Source: Maritalea myrionectae DSM 19524 (lineage in GTDB: Bacteria; Pseudomonadota; Alphaproteobacteria; Rhizobiales; Devosiaceae). Taken from it: a stretch of 64,000 nucleotides of DNA. The position numbers were made by a program, and so were the translations under genes. The DNA lies in assembly GCF_000423365.1 (NCBI RefSeq), contig NZ_AUHV01000005.1:1-64000 (forward strand). Direction: 5' to 3'. Below the pieces are notes generated by a model that made no database searches, was not told the DNA's origin, and saw only the letters and a program-made list of their open reading frames with translations. This document shows, piece by piece, positions 25,796 to 34,406 of the stretch; position 1 is the stretch's first letter; each line of letters starts with the position of its first letter.

Positions 25796-26218
25796 TTACT
25801 CAGCGGTTTTAATTTCAATCCGCCGCGCAACTTTTTCGACATTGGGGCGCACAAGTGAAATGTTCAGCAGCCCATCTTGCAGGGCTGCCCCTTCCACACG
25901 CATGCCATCAGCCAGTAAAAAACTACGTTGGAACTGGCGTGCTGCAATGCCGCGATGCAAAAATTCGCGGTTGGGGTCATCTTGCTGACGCCCACGAATG
26001 AGGAGTTGATTGTCTTCTAACGTGATTTCCAATTCGTCTTGGGTAAAGCCCGCAACTGCCACCGAAATGTGGAATTGCTCGGCCCCATCATCATTGGAGA
26101 TCCGCTCAATATTGTAGGGGGGATACCCATCCGCCGCTTTCGCCAATCGATCAAGGCGCTGCTCAATCTCGTCAAAACCAAGCAAGAAGGGCGATGAGAA
26201 AAATGACATTCTGGACAT
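25796..26218 (-). CDS. Small heat shock protein Hsp20 (IbpA-like)
   Basis: A 140-residue alpha-crystallin-domain chaperone. It has the N-terminal SPFLLGFDEIEQRLDRL, the beta-sandwich with YNIERISNDD and VAVAGFTQDELEITLEDNQLLIRGR, and the late conserved GIAARQFQRSFLLADGMRVEGA...LLNISLVRP. It holds unfolding proteins in soluble complexes. The start at MSRMSFF follows an AAAGGA box; 16 extra upstream residues are possible in frame but unlikely. The 5' leader may fold over this box. Confidence 0.92.
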   Translation of the reverse strand: MSRMSFFSSPFLLGFDEIEQRLDRLAKAADGYPPYNIERISNDDGAEQFHISVAVAGFTQDELEITLEDNQLLIRGRQQDDPNREFLHRGIAARQFQRSFLLADGMRVEGAALQDGLLNISLVRPNVEKVARRIEIKTAE

Positions 26219-26276
26219 AATCATCCTTTCAATTGCAGGCCGCATCGGCGCACCTACACGCGTTCTTTAAAAGCAA
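26219..26276 (-). promoter_or_regulatory. Possible ROSE-like RNA thermometer in the hsp20 leader
   Basis: In the leader, UUGCUUUU (26276-26269) can pair with the Shine-Dalgarno segment AAAGGAUG. Between them UGUAGG (26258-26253) can pair with CCUGCA. The layout, an upstream UUGCU masking AGGA before a small heat shock gene, is that of ROSE elements common in rhizobia. The pairing has mismatches and the internal loop is long, so this is tentative. Confidence 0.35.
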
Positions 26277-26446
26277 CAATGACCAAATGACCCAAACAGG
26301 CGCCGTATGGCCGCTTAGGGGAAATATGGGCATAGCCATTATTGAATTCAAGAGTTGAACACAATTGGGATGAACCTGATTGACGCTTTGATGCGTATCA
26401 TCACACTATTTACGCCGTACAATCCGCCTGAAAGGCTCCCAGTTTT

Positions 26447-27292
26447 ATGTCCGCCCCCCTCATCTCCATTGTGATGCCCGCTTTCAAATGTCGCGAAACA
26501 CTTGCTGAAAGCGTTCAAAGCGTTCTGACCCAAACCTATAGCCAGTGGGAATTGGTGATCAGCATTGATGATGGCGAGGATTATGAGCGACTTTTGGGGC
26601 TCGCGGGGTTAAAGGACCCGCGCATTCGGTTTACCAGCACCGGCAGCGTGGGCACGGGGTCGTCAAATGCCAGAAATGCGGGCGTAGATGTCGCTCGATC
26701 TAACTTTATTGCCGTGCTTGATGCGGACGATCTGTTTGCGCCCGAAAAACTTGAGATAACCGCTCCCTTGCTAGCGGAAAACCCGCTCATTTCGACCGGA
26801 CTCCAGGTTACAGATGCGGCCCTCAATCCCATTCGGCAAGTTGGTACGCGAGGGACGCAACGGCGGCTTAGCGCGGATATTTATAAAGCCACCAATATCT
26901 CCATGGACAGCATGATCCTTTATGACCGCGCCCGCTTGCCAATTGAATATGATGTCAATCAACCCTGTCTTGTGGATATGGATTTGATTTTTAAGGCGTT
27001 CTGCCACACGGCATATTGCCTGCATCTCCCGTTGCCCCTGCACACCTACCGCAAGCAAGCGGTTTCAATAAGCAATGGGCCCGCCGCCGCCGACAAATTT
27101 GCCAAGATGAAACGCACCCTCCTCGCGCGCCTCGAAGCAGGATATTACGATTTTGTCGAACCTGATGCGGCAAAACAGGGTTTCAAAGAGTTTTTGCGCA
27201 CTTCGCTGAAGACCGAGCTTGAATTTGCGACGCAGAACAGCACTTCACCGCATAAATTGTTCGAAGATTTATTGGAATCCAAGCTGGGATAA
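26447..27292 (+). CDS. Family 2 glycosyltransferase
   Basis: A 281-residue GT-A-fold glycosyltransferase. The N-terminal ISIVMPAFKCRETLAESVQSVLTQTYSQWELVI and the metal-binding DxD as VLDADD (about residue 96) are diagnostic. It would transfer a sugar from a nucleotide donor to an unknown acceptor, perhaps a surface glycan. It is a single gene with no other polysaccharide genes nearby. There is no membrane helix. Confidence 0.88.
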   Translation: MSAPLISIVMPAFKCRETLAESVQSVLTQTYSQWELVISIDDGEDYERLLGLAGLKDPRIRFTSTGSVGTGSSNARNAGVDVARSNFIAVLDADDLFAPEKLEITAPLLAENPLISTGLQVTDAALNPIRQVGTRGTQRRLSADIYKATNISMDSMILYDRARLPIEYDVNQPCLVDMDLIFKAFCHTAYCLHLPLPLHTYRKQAVSISNGPAAADKFAKMKRTLLARLEAGYYDFVEPDAAKQGFKEFLRTSLKTELEFATQNSTSPHKLFEDLLESKLG

Positions 27293-27729
27293 AGTCTAAA
27301 TGAGAGCCGGCTTATTGGAAAACGGCCCCAAGACTTAGCCCACACCTGCGTTTTATCAGTTTCAGGCCGATTTGATCACGCCCTAACTTTAGCGGCGCCC
27401 AAAGTATCGAATCAAAATACTGATTATTGGAAATATATATGCCATCAAATTGAGGCTCGTCCTGCGCCTGGTGTTAAAATGGCACTATTATTCAACATCA
27501 TAGCGGTAAACCGACCACGATAGGCGCCGATTGTTTCACATGCCGCCCGAATCGAGGTTAGATTTTTGAACATCCGGTCAAGATTCAGGCAAGAATTTAC
27601 AAAAAGTAAGGCTCGTCGGACAATTTTGGCAAAATTTTTTTGATTTGCTGTTGCAACTCAAGGCAAAACCGTCTTTTCTCTCCCCTGCACGCACTAACTG
27701 CGTGCAATGATATTGGAGGGAACATTATC
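27293..27729. other. Long leader/intergenic region upstream of dppA
   Basis: About 437 bp without a gene. Its right end has a perfect 8-bp hairpin TGCACGCA-ctaac-TGCGTGCA (27686-27706), 8 nt before the GGAGGG ribosome binding site of dppA. This may stabilise the abundant mRNA or act in regulation. An A/T-rich stretch at 27590-27660 probably contains the promoter; no unambiguous -35/-10 pair was found. Confidence 0.5.
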
Positions 27730-29325
27730 ATGAAAAAATTCGGAAAGTTGCTGGCAGCAACAGCCCTTATGGGGTTGATGGCTGGTAGCGCTTACGCAAA
27801 AACACTAGTATACTGCTCTGAGGGTTCACCAGAAGGTTTTGACGTTGCACCATATACTGCTGGTACAACTTTTGACGCGTCTTCTAAGCCGCTTTACAAC
27901 CGTTTGGTTGAGTTTAAGCGCGGTACTTCACAAGTTCAGCCTGGTTTGGCTGAAAGCTGGGAAGTGTCAGAGGATGGCCTTGAGTACACTTTCAACTTGC
28001 GTAAAGGCGTGAAGTTCCATACGACGAGCTTCTTTACACCTACACGCGACTTTAACGCTGATGACGTGTTGTTCTCATTCAACCGTCAGCGTTTGGCTGA
28101 TCACCCTTGGTACGAATATGTACCAGGCATCTCATGGGAATACTTTAACGGTATGTCCATGCCAGATCTGATCGACGACATTGTTAAAGTCGACGATTAC
28201 ACTGTTAAGTTCGTACTGAAGCGCCCTGAAGCGCCAATGATCGCGAACCTTGCGATGGACTTTGCGTCAATCGTATCTGCTGAATATGCAGAACAGCTTG
28301 CAGAATCTGACAGCAAGGAAATGTTGAACCAAGAGCCTGTTGGCACTGGTCCGTTCCAGTTTGTTGCTTATCAAAAAGATGCTGTGATCCGTTATGCTGC
28401 ACACCCTGACTATTGGCAGGGCAAACAGCCTATCGATGATCTTGTGTTTGCGATTACAACAGATGCTGCCGTGCGCGCTCAAAAGCTGAAAGCTGGCGAA
28501 TGTCACGTAGCACCTTATCCAAACCCAGCAGACATTGAGACTTTGGCCTCTGATCCAAACTTGATGATGATGGAACAAGAAGGCTTGAACGTTGGTTATT
28601 TGGCGTACAACACACAAGTTGCTCCGTTTGATAACACCAAAGTGCGTAAAGCATTGAACATGGCGATCAACAAGCAAGCTATCTTGGAAGCTGTTTTCCA
28701 AGGTGCTGGTACTGCTGCCAAAAACCCAATTCCACCTACCATGTGGTCTTACAACAATGCGATCGAAGACGATCCATATGACCCCGAAGCTGCTAAAGCT
28801 ATGCTTGAAGCAGAGGGTGTAACTGGCCTCGAGATGGAAATCTGGGCAATGCCTGTTCAGCGTCCATATAACCCGAACGCACGTCGTATGGCTGAAGTTA
28901 TTCAGGCTGACTTTGCGAAAATCGGTGTGGACGTTCAGATTGTTTCTTACGAGTGGGGTGAATATCTTGCACGCTCGAAAGAAATTGATCGTGAAGGCGC
29001 TGTATTGCTCGGTTGGACTGGTGACAACGGTGATCCAGACAACTTCCTAGCGGTTCTTTTGGGCTGTGATGGTGTTGGCGGTTCAAACCGTGCTCAGTGG
29101 TGTAACGAAGAGTTTGAAGCTTTGATCCAAAAAGCGAAAACTATTTCTGACCAAGAAGAGCGCACCAAGCTTTATGAAGAAGCACAGGTTGTGTTTAAGC
29201 GTGAAGCACCTTGGGCGACAATTGCACACTCAACAGTGTTCATGCCTATGTCCAAGAAAGTCGAAGGCTATGTGATGGACCCATTGGGCGGTCACTGGTT
29301 CGACGGTGTTGATCTTGCCGAATAA
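27730..29325 (+). CDS. dppA: Family 5 peptide-type ABC transporter substrate-binding protein
   Basis: A 531-residue periplasmic binding protein of the DppA/OppA class (family 5). A signal peptide (KKFGKLLAATALMGLMAGSAYA) is followed by KTLVYCSEGSPEGFDVAPYT, which resembles dipeptide-binding DppA, and by the family LAESWEVSEDGLEYTFNLRKGVKFH. The C-terminal part has DNGDPDNFLAVLLGC. It probably delivers dipeptides or small peptides. Codon use (GCT, CGT, GGT rich) differs from its neighbours and resembles rpsA here, implying very high expression. A terminator separates it from the permease genes. Confidence 0.9.
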   Translation: MKKFGKLLAATALMGLMAGSAYAKTLVYCSEGSPEGFDVAPYTAGTTFDASSKPLYNRLVEFKRGTSQVQPGLAESWEVSEDGLEYTFNLRKGVKFHTTSFFTPTRDFNADDVLFSFNRQRLADHPWYEYVPGISWEYFNGMSMPDLIDDIVKVDDYTVKFVLKRPEAPMIANLAMDFASIVSAEYAEQLAESDSKEMLNQEPVGTGPFQFVAYQKDAVIRYAAHPDYWQGKQPIDDLVFAITTDAAVRAQKLKAGECHVAPYPNPADIETLASDPNLMMMEQEGLNVGYLAYNTQVAPFDNTKVRKALNMAINKQAILEAVFQGAGTAAKNPIPPTMWSYNNAIEDDPYDPEAAKAMLEAEGVTGLEMEIWAMPVQRPYNPNARRMAEVIQADFAKIGVDVQIVSYEWGEYLARSKEIDREGAVLLGWTGDNGDPDNFLAVLLGCDGVGGSNRAQWCNEEFEALIQKAKTISDQEERTKLYEEAQVVFKREAPWATIAHSTVFMPMSKKVEGYVMDPLGGHWFDGVDLAE

Positions 29326-29348
29326 GGCAAATTAGGAAGAGGTTGATT

Positions 29349-29382
29349 GCAGGCGCCCATTTGTGGCGCCTGCTTTCTTTTG
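29349..29382 (+). terminator. Intra-operon terminator between dppA and dppB
   Basis: GCAGGCGCC (29349-29357) and GGCGCCTGC (29365-29373) with a 7-nt loop, followed by TTTCTTTT. The dppB ATG is only 16 nt past the stem. It should limit transcription into the permease genes. Confidence 0.85.
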
Positions 29383-29389
29383 AACGCAC

Positions 29390-30397
29390 ATGCTAAAATT
29401 TCTGCTCAACAAATTGGTACTTATTGTACCCACATTCATCGGCATCACGATCGTCGCCTTTGGCTTTGTTCGTGTGCTGCCCGGCGACCCGATTCTCGCG
29501 CTTGCGGGGGAACGCGGCGTTGAACCGGAACGTTATCAACAATTGCTGACGCAATTTGGCTTTGATCGCCCGATATGGGAACAATATTTCACTTATGTGG
29601 TGGGTTTGTTCCAAGGCGATTTTGGCACCTCCATTGCCACCAAGCGACCCGTGTTGAACGAGTTTATGACCCTGTTTCCAGCAACGCTGGAATTGGCAAC
29701 TTGCGCCATTATTTTTGCCATTGTGATCGGCATACCTGCCGGCATTATTTCAGCAGTGAAACGCGGCTCCTGGTTTGACCAGCTCACCATGGGCACGGCG
29801 CTTGCCGGGTACTCCATGCCGATTTTCTGGTGGGGTCTTTTGCTCATTATCCTGTTTTCCGGCATCCTCGGCTGGACACCGGTTTCAGGTCGTATATCGC
29901 TTATGTACTTCTTCCCGCAGGTTACCGGCTTTATGCTGATCGACAGCTTGCTTTCCGGCCAGCCCGGGGCATTCCAATCGGCGGTCAGACACCTTATCCT
30001 GCCCACCATTGTTTTGGGCACCATTCCTTTGGCGGTGATCGCGCGGCAAACCCGCTCGGCAATGCTTGAGGTTTTGGGCGAGGATTATGTGCGTACGGCG
30101 CGTGCCAAGGGCTTAGGCCAATTGCAGGTTGTGGGCGTGCATGCGCTGCGCAACGCGCTGATCCCCGTGATCACGACAATTGGTTTGCAGGTGGGCGTCT
30201 TGCTCGCGGGTGCGATTTTGACCGAAACCATCTTTTCGTGGCCAGGCATTGGCAAATGGATGGTCGACAGTATCTTTAGACGCGACTACCCTTCGGTGCA
30301 GGGTGGCCTTGTGTTGATCGCTTTGATCGTGATGGTCGTTAACCTGACAGTTGACGTGCTTTACGGTTTGATCAATCCGCGCATTAGGCATCAGTGA
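29390..30397 (+). CDS. dppB: Peptide ABC transporter permease DppB
   Basis: A 335-residue inner-membrane permease. The N-terminal helix and LPGDPILALAGERG are typical of DppB/OppB. About six helices follow, with the cytoplasmic coupling motif YVRTARAKGLGQLQVVGVHALRNALIPV (EAA loop). The late TETIFSWPGIGKWMVDSIFRRDYP is characteristic. It pairs with DppC. Confidence 0.94.
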   Translation: MLKFLLNKLVLIVPTFIGITIVAFGFVRVLPGDPILALAGERGVEPERYQQLLTQFGFDRPIWEQYFTYVVGLFQGDFGTSIATKRPVLNEFMTLFPATLELATCAIIFAIVIGIPAGIISAVKRGSWFDQLTMGTALAGYSMPIFWWGLLLIILFSGILGWTPVSGRISLMYFFPQVTGFMLIDSLLSGQPGAFQSAVRHLILPTIVLGTIPLAVIARQTRSAMLEVLGEDYVRTARAKGLGQLQVVGVHALRNALIPVITTIGLQVGVLLAGAILTETIFSWPGIGKWMVDSIFRRDYPSVQGGLVLIALIVMVVNLTVDVLYGLINPRIRHQ

Positions 30398-30407
30398 GGA
30401 CACGCTA

Positions 30408-31334
30408 ATGACTGATCCTACTCTTAAAAATATCGACCAAGATGTCGTTAAAGAAGAAGCGCGCAAAGCGCGTTGGTCCGTGCTTAACGAGTTCTGGCAC
30501 TATTTCAGTGCCAATAAGGGCGCTGTCATCGGCCTGTGCATTGTGGGCTTTATGATCCTGATGGCGGTTATCGCACCGGTGCTCGCGCCCCACGGCCCTA
30601 ACGTTCAAAACCGGGATGCGTTTTTGACGCCCCCTGTTTGGGAAGAGGGTGGCACCTGGACCTACATACTGGGCACCGACGCGGTAGGGCGTGATATGCT
30701 TTCCCGCTTGATGCACGGGGCACGGTTCTCGCTGTTCATTGGCGTGGTCGTGGTGACCATTTCCTTGATCGGTGGCATCATAATTGGTTTGGTTGCGGGT
30801 TATTTCCGCGGCTGGGTCGATGCCTTGATCATGCGGGTGATGGACATCATTCTTGCCTTCCCTTCATTGCTGATGGCGTTGGTGCTGGTGGCCATTTTGG
30901 GACCAGGCCTGGTGAATGCCATGATCGCGATTGCGGTTGTGTTGCAGCCTCACTTTGCGCGGTTGACCCGTGCGGCCGTGATGTCAGAAGCCAACCGGGA
31001 ATATGTGACCAGTGCAAAAGTTGCTGGTGCAGGACATATGCGTTTGATGTTTAAGACCATCTTGCCCAACTGTCTGGCGCCACTCATTGTTCAAGCCACT
31101 TTGTCGTTCTCCACTGCGATTTTGGATGCGGCTGCCCTTGGCTTTTTGGGCATGGGCGCACAACCACCTACCCCTGAATGGGGCACCATGTTGGCGGAAG
31201 CGCGTGAATTCGTGCTGCGTGCGTGGTGGGTTGTGACCTTCCCTGGCCTTGCTATTTTGATTACTGTTTTGGCGATCAATCTGGTGGGCGATGGTTTGCG
31301 CGACGCGCTTGACCCGAAACTCAAGCGGAGCTGA
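30408..31334 (+). CDS. dppC: Peptide ABC transporter permease DppC
   Basis: A 308-residue permease. The N-terminal OppC-type segment is a cytoplasmic region, one helix and a periplasmic loop with LGTDAVGRDMLSRLMHGARFSL. The EAA loop is EYVTSAKVAGAGHMRLMFKTILPN. The late LGFLGMGAQPPTPEWGTML is the family signature. It starts 10 nt after dppB. Confidence 0.95.
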   Translation: MTDPTLKNIDQDVVKEEARKARWSVLNEFWHYFSANKGAVIGLCIVGFMILMAVIAPVLAPHGPNVQNRDAFLTPPVWEEGGTWTYILGTDAVGRDMLSRLMHGARFSLFIGVVVVTISLIGGIIIGLVAGYFRGWVDALIMRVMDIILAFPSLLMALVLVAILGPGLVNAMIAIAVVLQPHFARLTRAAVMSEANREYVTSAKVAGAGHMRLMFKTILPNCLAPLIVQATLSFSTAILDAAALGFLGMGAQPPTPEWGTMLAEAREFVLRAWWVVTFPGLAILITVLAINLVGDGLRDALDPKLKRS

Positions 31335-31339
31335 TCATT

Positions 31340-32194
31340 ATGACCATGGTACTTGATATTGAAAATCTGACAGTGACGTTTGATACCGCCGATGGCCCGT
31401 TCAAGGCTGTTGACGGGGTCAACTTTAAGGTCAATCAAAACGACATTCTCGCCATTGTTGGCGAGAGTGGCTCTGGCAAATCAGTTGCGATGCTGGCGGT
31501 GATGGGGCTTTTGCCCAACACGGCGACCATCACAGCGGATAAGCTTGAATTTGAAGGCAAAGACATTCGCGCACTGAGTGATCGTGATCGGCGCCATATT
31601 ATCGGCAAAGATATTTCCATGATCTTTCAGGAGCCGATTGCCAGCCTGAACCCGTGCTTTACGGTGGGGTATCAGATCTTTGAGATGCTGAAAACACACA
31701 CCAAACTGGACAAAAAAGAGCGGATTGCCCGCGCACATGAATTGTTCGATTTGGTGGGCATTCCTGACCCTGAGAAAAAACTGAAAAGCTTTCCGCACCA
31801 ATTGTCCGGCGGCCAGTGCCAACGGGTAATGATTGCGATGGCCATTTCATGTAACCCCAAATTACTGATCGCTGACGAGCCAACGACCGCGTTGGATGTG
31901 ACCATCCAGAAGCAAATTCTTGATCTGCTGATGGATATTCAGGCGAAAACCAACATGGCGTTGATCATGATCACCCACGATATGGGTGTGGTGGCGGAAA
32001 CGGCACACCGGGTTGTGGTGCAATATAAGGGCCAACAAATGGAAGAAGCCAATGTGCTTGATCTGTTTGAGAACCCTCAAAATGCCTACACCCAGGCTTT
32101 GCTTTCGGCGTTGCCGGAACGGGCCGTAGGTGATCGTTTGCCAACCGTCTCTGATTTTGCCGACAGCTTCGAAAAAGGGGATGCAGCGCGATGA
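31340..32194 (+). CDS. dppD: Peptide ABC transporter ATPase DppD
   Basis: A 284-residue ABC ATPase of the oligopeptide class. Walker A is GESGSGKS, the signature [14 protein letters not shown], Walker [15 protein letters not shown], and the switch histidine is in MITHDMGVV. The C-terminal oligopeptide extension is shorter than usual and lacks the cysteine-rich motif of iron-sulfur-binding members. It overlaps dppF by 4 nt. Confidence 0.94.
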   Translation: MTMVLDIENLTVTFDTADGPFKAVDGVNFKVNQNDILAIVGESGSGKSVAMLAVMGLLPNTATITADKLEFEGKDIRALSDRDRRHIIGKDISMIFQEPIASLNPCFTVGYQIFEMLKTHTKLDKKERIARAHELFDLVGIPDPEKKLKSFPHQLSGGQCQRVMIAMAISCNPKLLIADEPTTALDVTIQKQILDLLMDIQAKTNMALIMITHDMGVVAETAHRVVVQYKGQQMEEANVLDLFENPQNAYTQALLSALPERAVGDRLPTVSDFADSFEKGDAAR

Positions 32195-33018
32195 CCCACT
32201 CAGTGATTAAAGCAACGGATATCTACCGTGACTATGTCACCAAAGCCACCATGTTTAAAAAAGGCGATGTGGTGCATGCCCTCAAGGGCGTCAGCTTTGA
32301 GCTGAAAAAAGGGGAAACCCTTGCGCTTGTGGGTGAATCGGGTTGCGGCAAGTCGACATTGGCCCGGATTCTCACGCTCATCGATGCGCAAACATCCGGT
32401 GAGTTGGAAATTGATGGGCAAAAAATCGACATCCGCGAGAACCCACCGACCAGCGAGATGCGGCAGCATGTTCAAATCGTATTCCAAAACCCTTATGGCT
32501 CGCTAAACCCGCGCCAGAAGGTTGGTGAGATTTTGGAAGAGCCGCTCATCATCAACACCAAGATGCCTGCTGAAGAGCGGCGCGAATTGGCGATGGCGAT
32601 GTTGCTTAAAGTGGGCTTGGATGCGGTACATTATGGTCGCTATCCGCACATGTTCTCCGGCGGTCAACGCCAACGGATTGCGATTGCACGGGCACTGATG
32701 ATGCGGCCTGACATTTTGGTGCTGGACGAACCCGTCTCGGCGCTCGATTTGTCAGTTCAAGCGCAAATCTTGAACCTGTTGGCGGATTTGCAGGACGAGT
32801 TCAATCTCTCCTACATCTTCATTTCCCACGATCTATCTGTGGTGAAATATATCGCTGACCGGGTGATGGTGATGTATTTTGGTGAAATTGTTGAGCAAAA
32901 TACGCGAGATGAGATTTTCAACAATCCGCAGCACGACTACACCAAGACCCTTTTGGCGGCAACGCCACGGGCAAGCATTGATGCGATCAAAAAGCGTTTG
33001 GGCGTCGACGCCGCGTAG
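32191..33018 (+). CDS. dppF: Peptide ABC transporter ATPase DppF
   Basis: A 275-residue ABC ATPase, the second nucleotide-binding subunit. Walker A is GESGCGKST, the Q-loop QNPYGSLNPRQKV is DppF/OppF-like, the signature is FSGGQRQRIAIARAL and Walker B ILVLDEPVSALDLS. It starts within the dppD stop (ATGA) and ends at a 22-bp palindromic terminator. The C-terminal cysteine-containing extension seen in many DppF proteins is missing. Confidence 0.94.
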   Translation: MTHSVIKATDIYRDYVTKATMFKKGDVVHALKGVSFELKKGETLALVGESGCGKSTLARILTLIDAQTSGELEIDGQKIDIRENPPTSEMRQHVQIVFQNPYGSLNPRQKVGEILEEPLIINTKMPAEERRELAMAMLLKVGLDAVHYGRYPHMFSGGQRQRIAIARALMMRPDILVLDEPVSALDLSVQAQILNLLADLQDEFNLSYIFISHDLSVVKYIADRVMVMYFGEIVEQNTRDEIFNNPQHDYTKTLLAATPRASIDAIKKRLGVDAA

Positions 33019-33042
33019 ATCTCATTTTCAGTGAAGCTTTTA

Positions 33043-33072
33043 AGGGGCGCTGCATATGCAGCGCCCTTTTTT
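33043..33072. terminator. Terminator after dppF
   Basis: A perfect 22-bp palindrome (33045-33066), arms GGGCGCTGCAT/ATGCAGCGCCC, then six T. Flanking AAG/CTT suits termination of the convergent gene as well. Confidence 0.85.
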
Positions 33073-33073
33073 G

Positions 33074-34318
33074 TTAGCGTACCTCTGCCATGATCTGGCG
33101 CGCGACACGATCTGCGCTGCCTGCGCTTAAGGCCCAGCCAAACATGCCGTGCCCTGTGTTGATATATCCGTTCTTCTGGGTCAGGCGCCCGATCACGGGC
33201 TGGCTATCTGGCGTGAGGGGGCGAAAGCCCATCCAGGGCGACAGGTCACCACTGTCCTCAGCGACCAGCGGAAACCGTTCGAACAAACGCGCTTTAAACG
33301 TGTTGAGCCGCTTGGCCGATATGCCGCGCTGTTGCGGCACAAAATCGGCATAGCCAGCATAGCGAATGCGGTCGCCCAGCCGCGTCACCACGGCTTTGTT
33401 TTCTGTGTCCGTAATCGCCAGATCTGGTACCGCTTTGCCCATGGGCAGCGACAGGCTATAGCCCGCCATTGGAGCCAAGGGCAGGTTTTTGCCCAATCGT
33501 TCGCAAAGTTCGACCGATTGAAGCCCAGCACAAATCACAAATGCATCAGCCTCAACCCGGCCCTGATCGGTGATTAGATAGCGCATTTCGTCCTTGTCCA
33601 TAATCACATCGAGCACTTTTTGATTGGGCAAGAACTCGCCAGCGCCTTCTTCAAGAATAGATCTGAGCGCCTCACGGGCAAACTTGCGGGCATCCCCCAC
33701 CGCATCTGTGCCGCTATAGACCCCGCCATTGCAACGCCCTTGGAACTGGATGAATGTCGGTTCTTTGCGCACTACGCCTTCGTGATCGAGCACTTCAATG
33801 TCCGCGCCCATTTTCTTTTTCTTGTCTGCCCACAATTGGGCGGCGGTCAGGTTTGCGCCCGGCCCCAACAAGGAGACTTTGCCCGACGCGCGATAATCAA
33901 AATCAAAGTCATAAGTCTCCAACCATTCTTGAAACACCGCCTTTGACGTCAAACTCAGCTCAAGATTGGCAAAGCTGTTTTTTTCATATTGGCTGGCCTT
34001 GGCCTGGGTCAAAAACTTTAGCGCCCAGGCAAAATAGTCTTTCACCCAGAGGGGGCTGACCTTGCTGCTCGGGGATTGGCCCAGTATCACTTTCGGCATC
34101 AATGCCATCAGCGCCGGAGATGCCACCGCATCTACTGCTGAATAACTCAATTGGGCTGCATTTTGGGCGCTGGTGGCTGTGGCTGCATCTGGTGCGCTAT
34201 CAAGCAACACGGGATAAGCACCCAACTCTTTCAGGCGCAGGGCGGTCGTTACCCCCACAATACCTGCACCGATAATGGCCACCCTTGGACCTGTTTGCGC
34301 GGTTTGCTCTTGTGCCAC
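33074..34318 (-). CDS. DadA-like FAD-dependent D-amino acid dehydrogenase
   Basis: A 414-residue DAO-family flavoprotein. The dinucleotide motif VAIIGAGIVGVTTALRLKELG is N-terminal and NTGHGMFGWALSAGSADRVA is the DadA-like C-terminal FAD site. WMGFRPLTPDSQPVIG is also typical. It probably oxidises D-amino acids to keto acids with electrons to the respiratory chain; imino acids or sarcosine are alternatives. It follows the peptide importer on the opposite strand, which would fit use of D-residues from peptides or wall fragments (inference). Confidence 0.87.
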   Translation of the reverse strand: MAQEQTAQTGPRVAIIGAGIVGVTTALRLKELGAYPVLLDSAPDAATATSAQNAAQLSYSAVDAVASPALMALMPKVILGQSPSSKVSPLWVKDYFAWALKFLTQAKASQYEKNSFANLELSLTSKAVFQEWLETYDFDFDYRASGKVSLLGPGANLTAAQLWADKKKKMGADIEVLDHEGVVRKEPTFIQFQGRCNGGVYSGTDAVGDARKFAREALRSILEEGAGEFLPNQKVLDVIMDKDEMRYLITDQGRVEADAFVICAGLQSVELCERLGKNLPLAPMAGYSLSLPMGKAVPDLAITDTENKAVVTRLGDRIRYAGYADFVPQQRGISAKRLNTFKARLFERFPLVAEDSGDLSPWMGFRPLTPDSQPVIGRLTQKNGYINTGHGMFGWALSAGSADRVARQIMAEVR

Positions 34319-34406
34319 GTTTGGCCTTTCTGACTTGAACTGCTAATAATTGCCACAAAAGTGCGCGATTATGGCGCAAATTTCAAATCATTGTTGCGTG
34401 GTTCTT

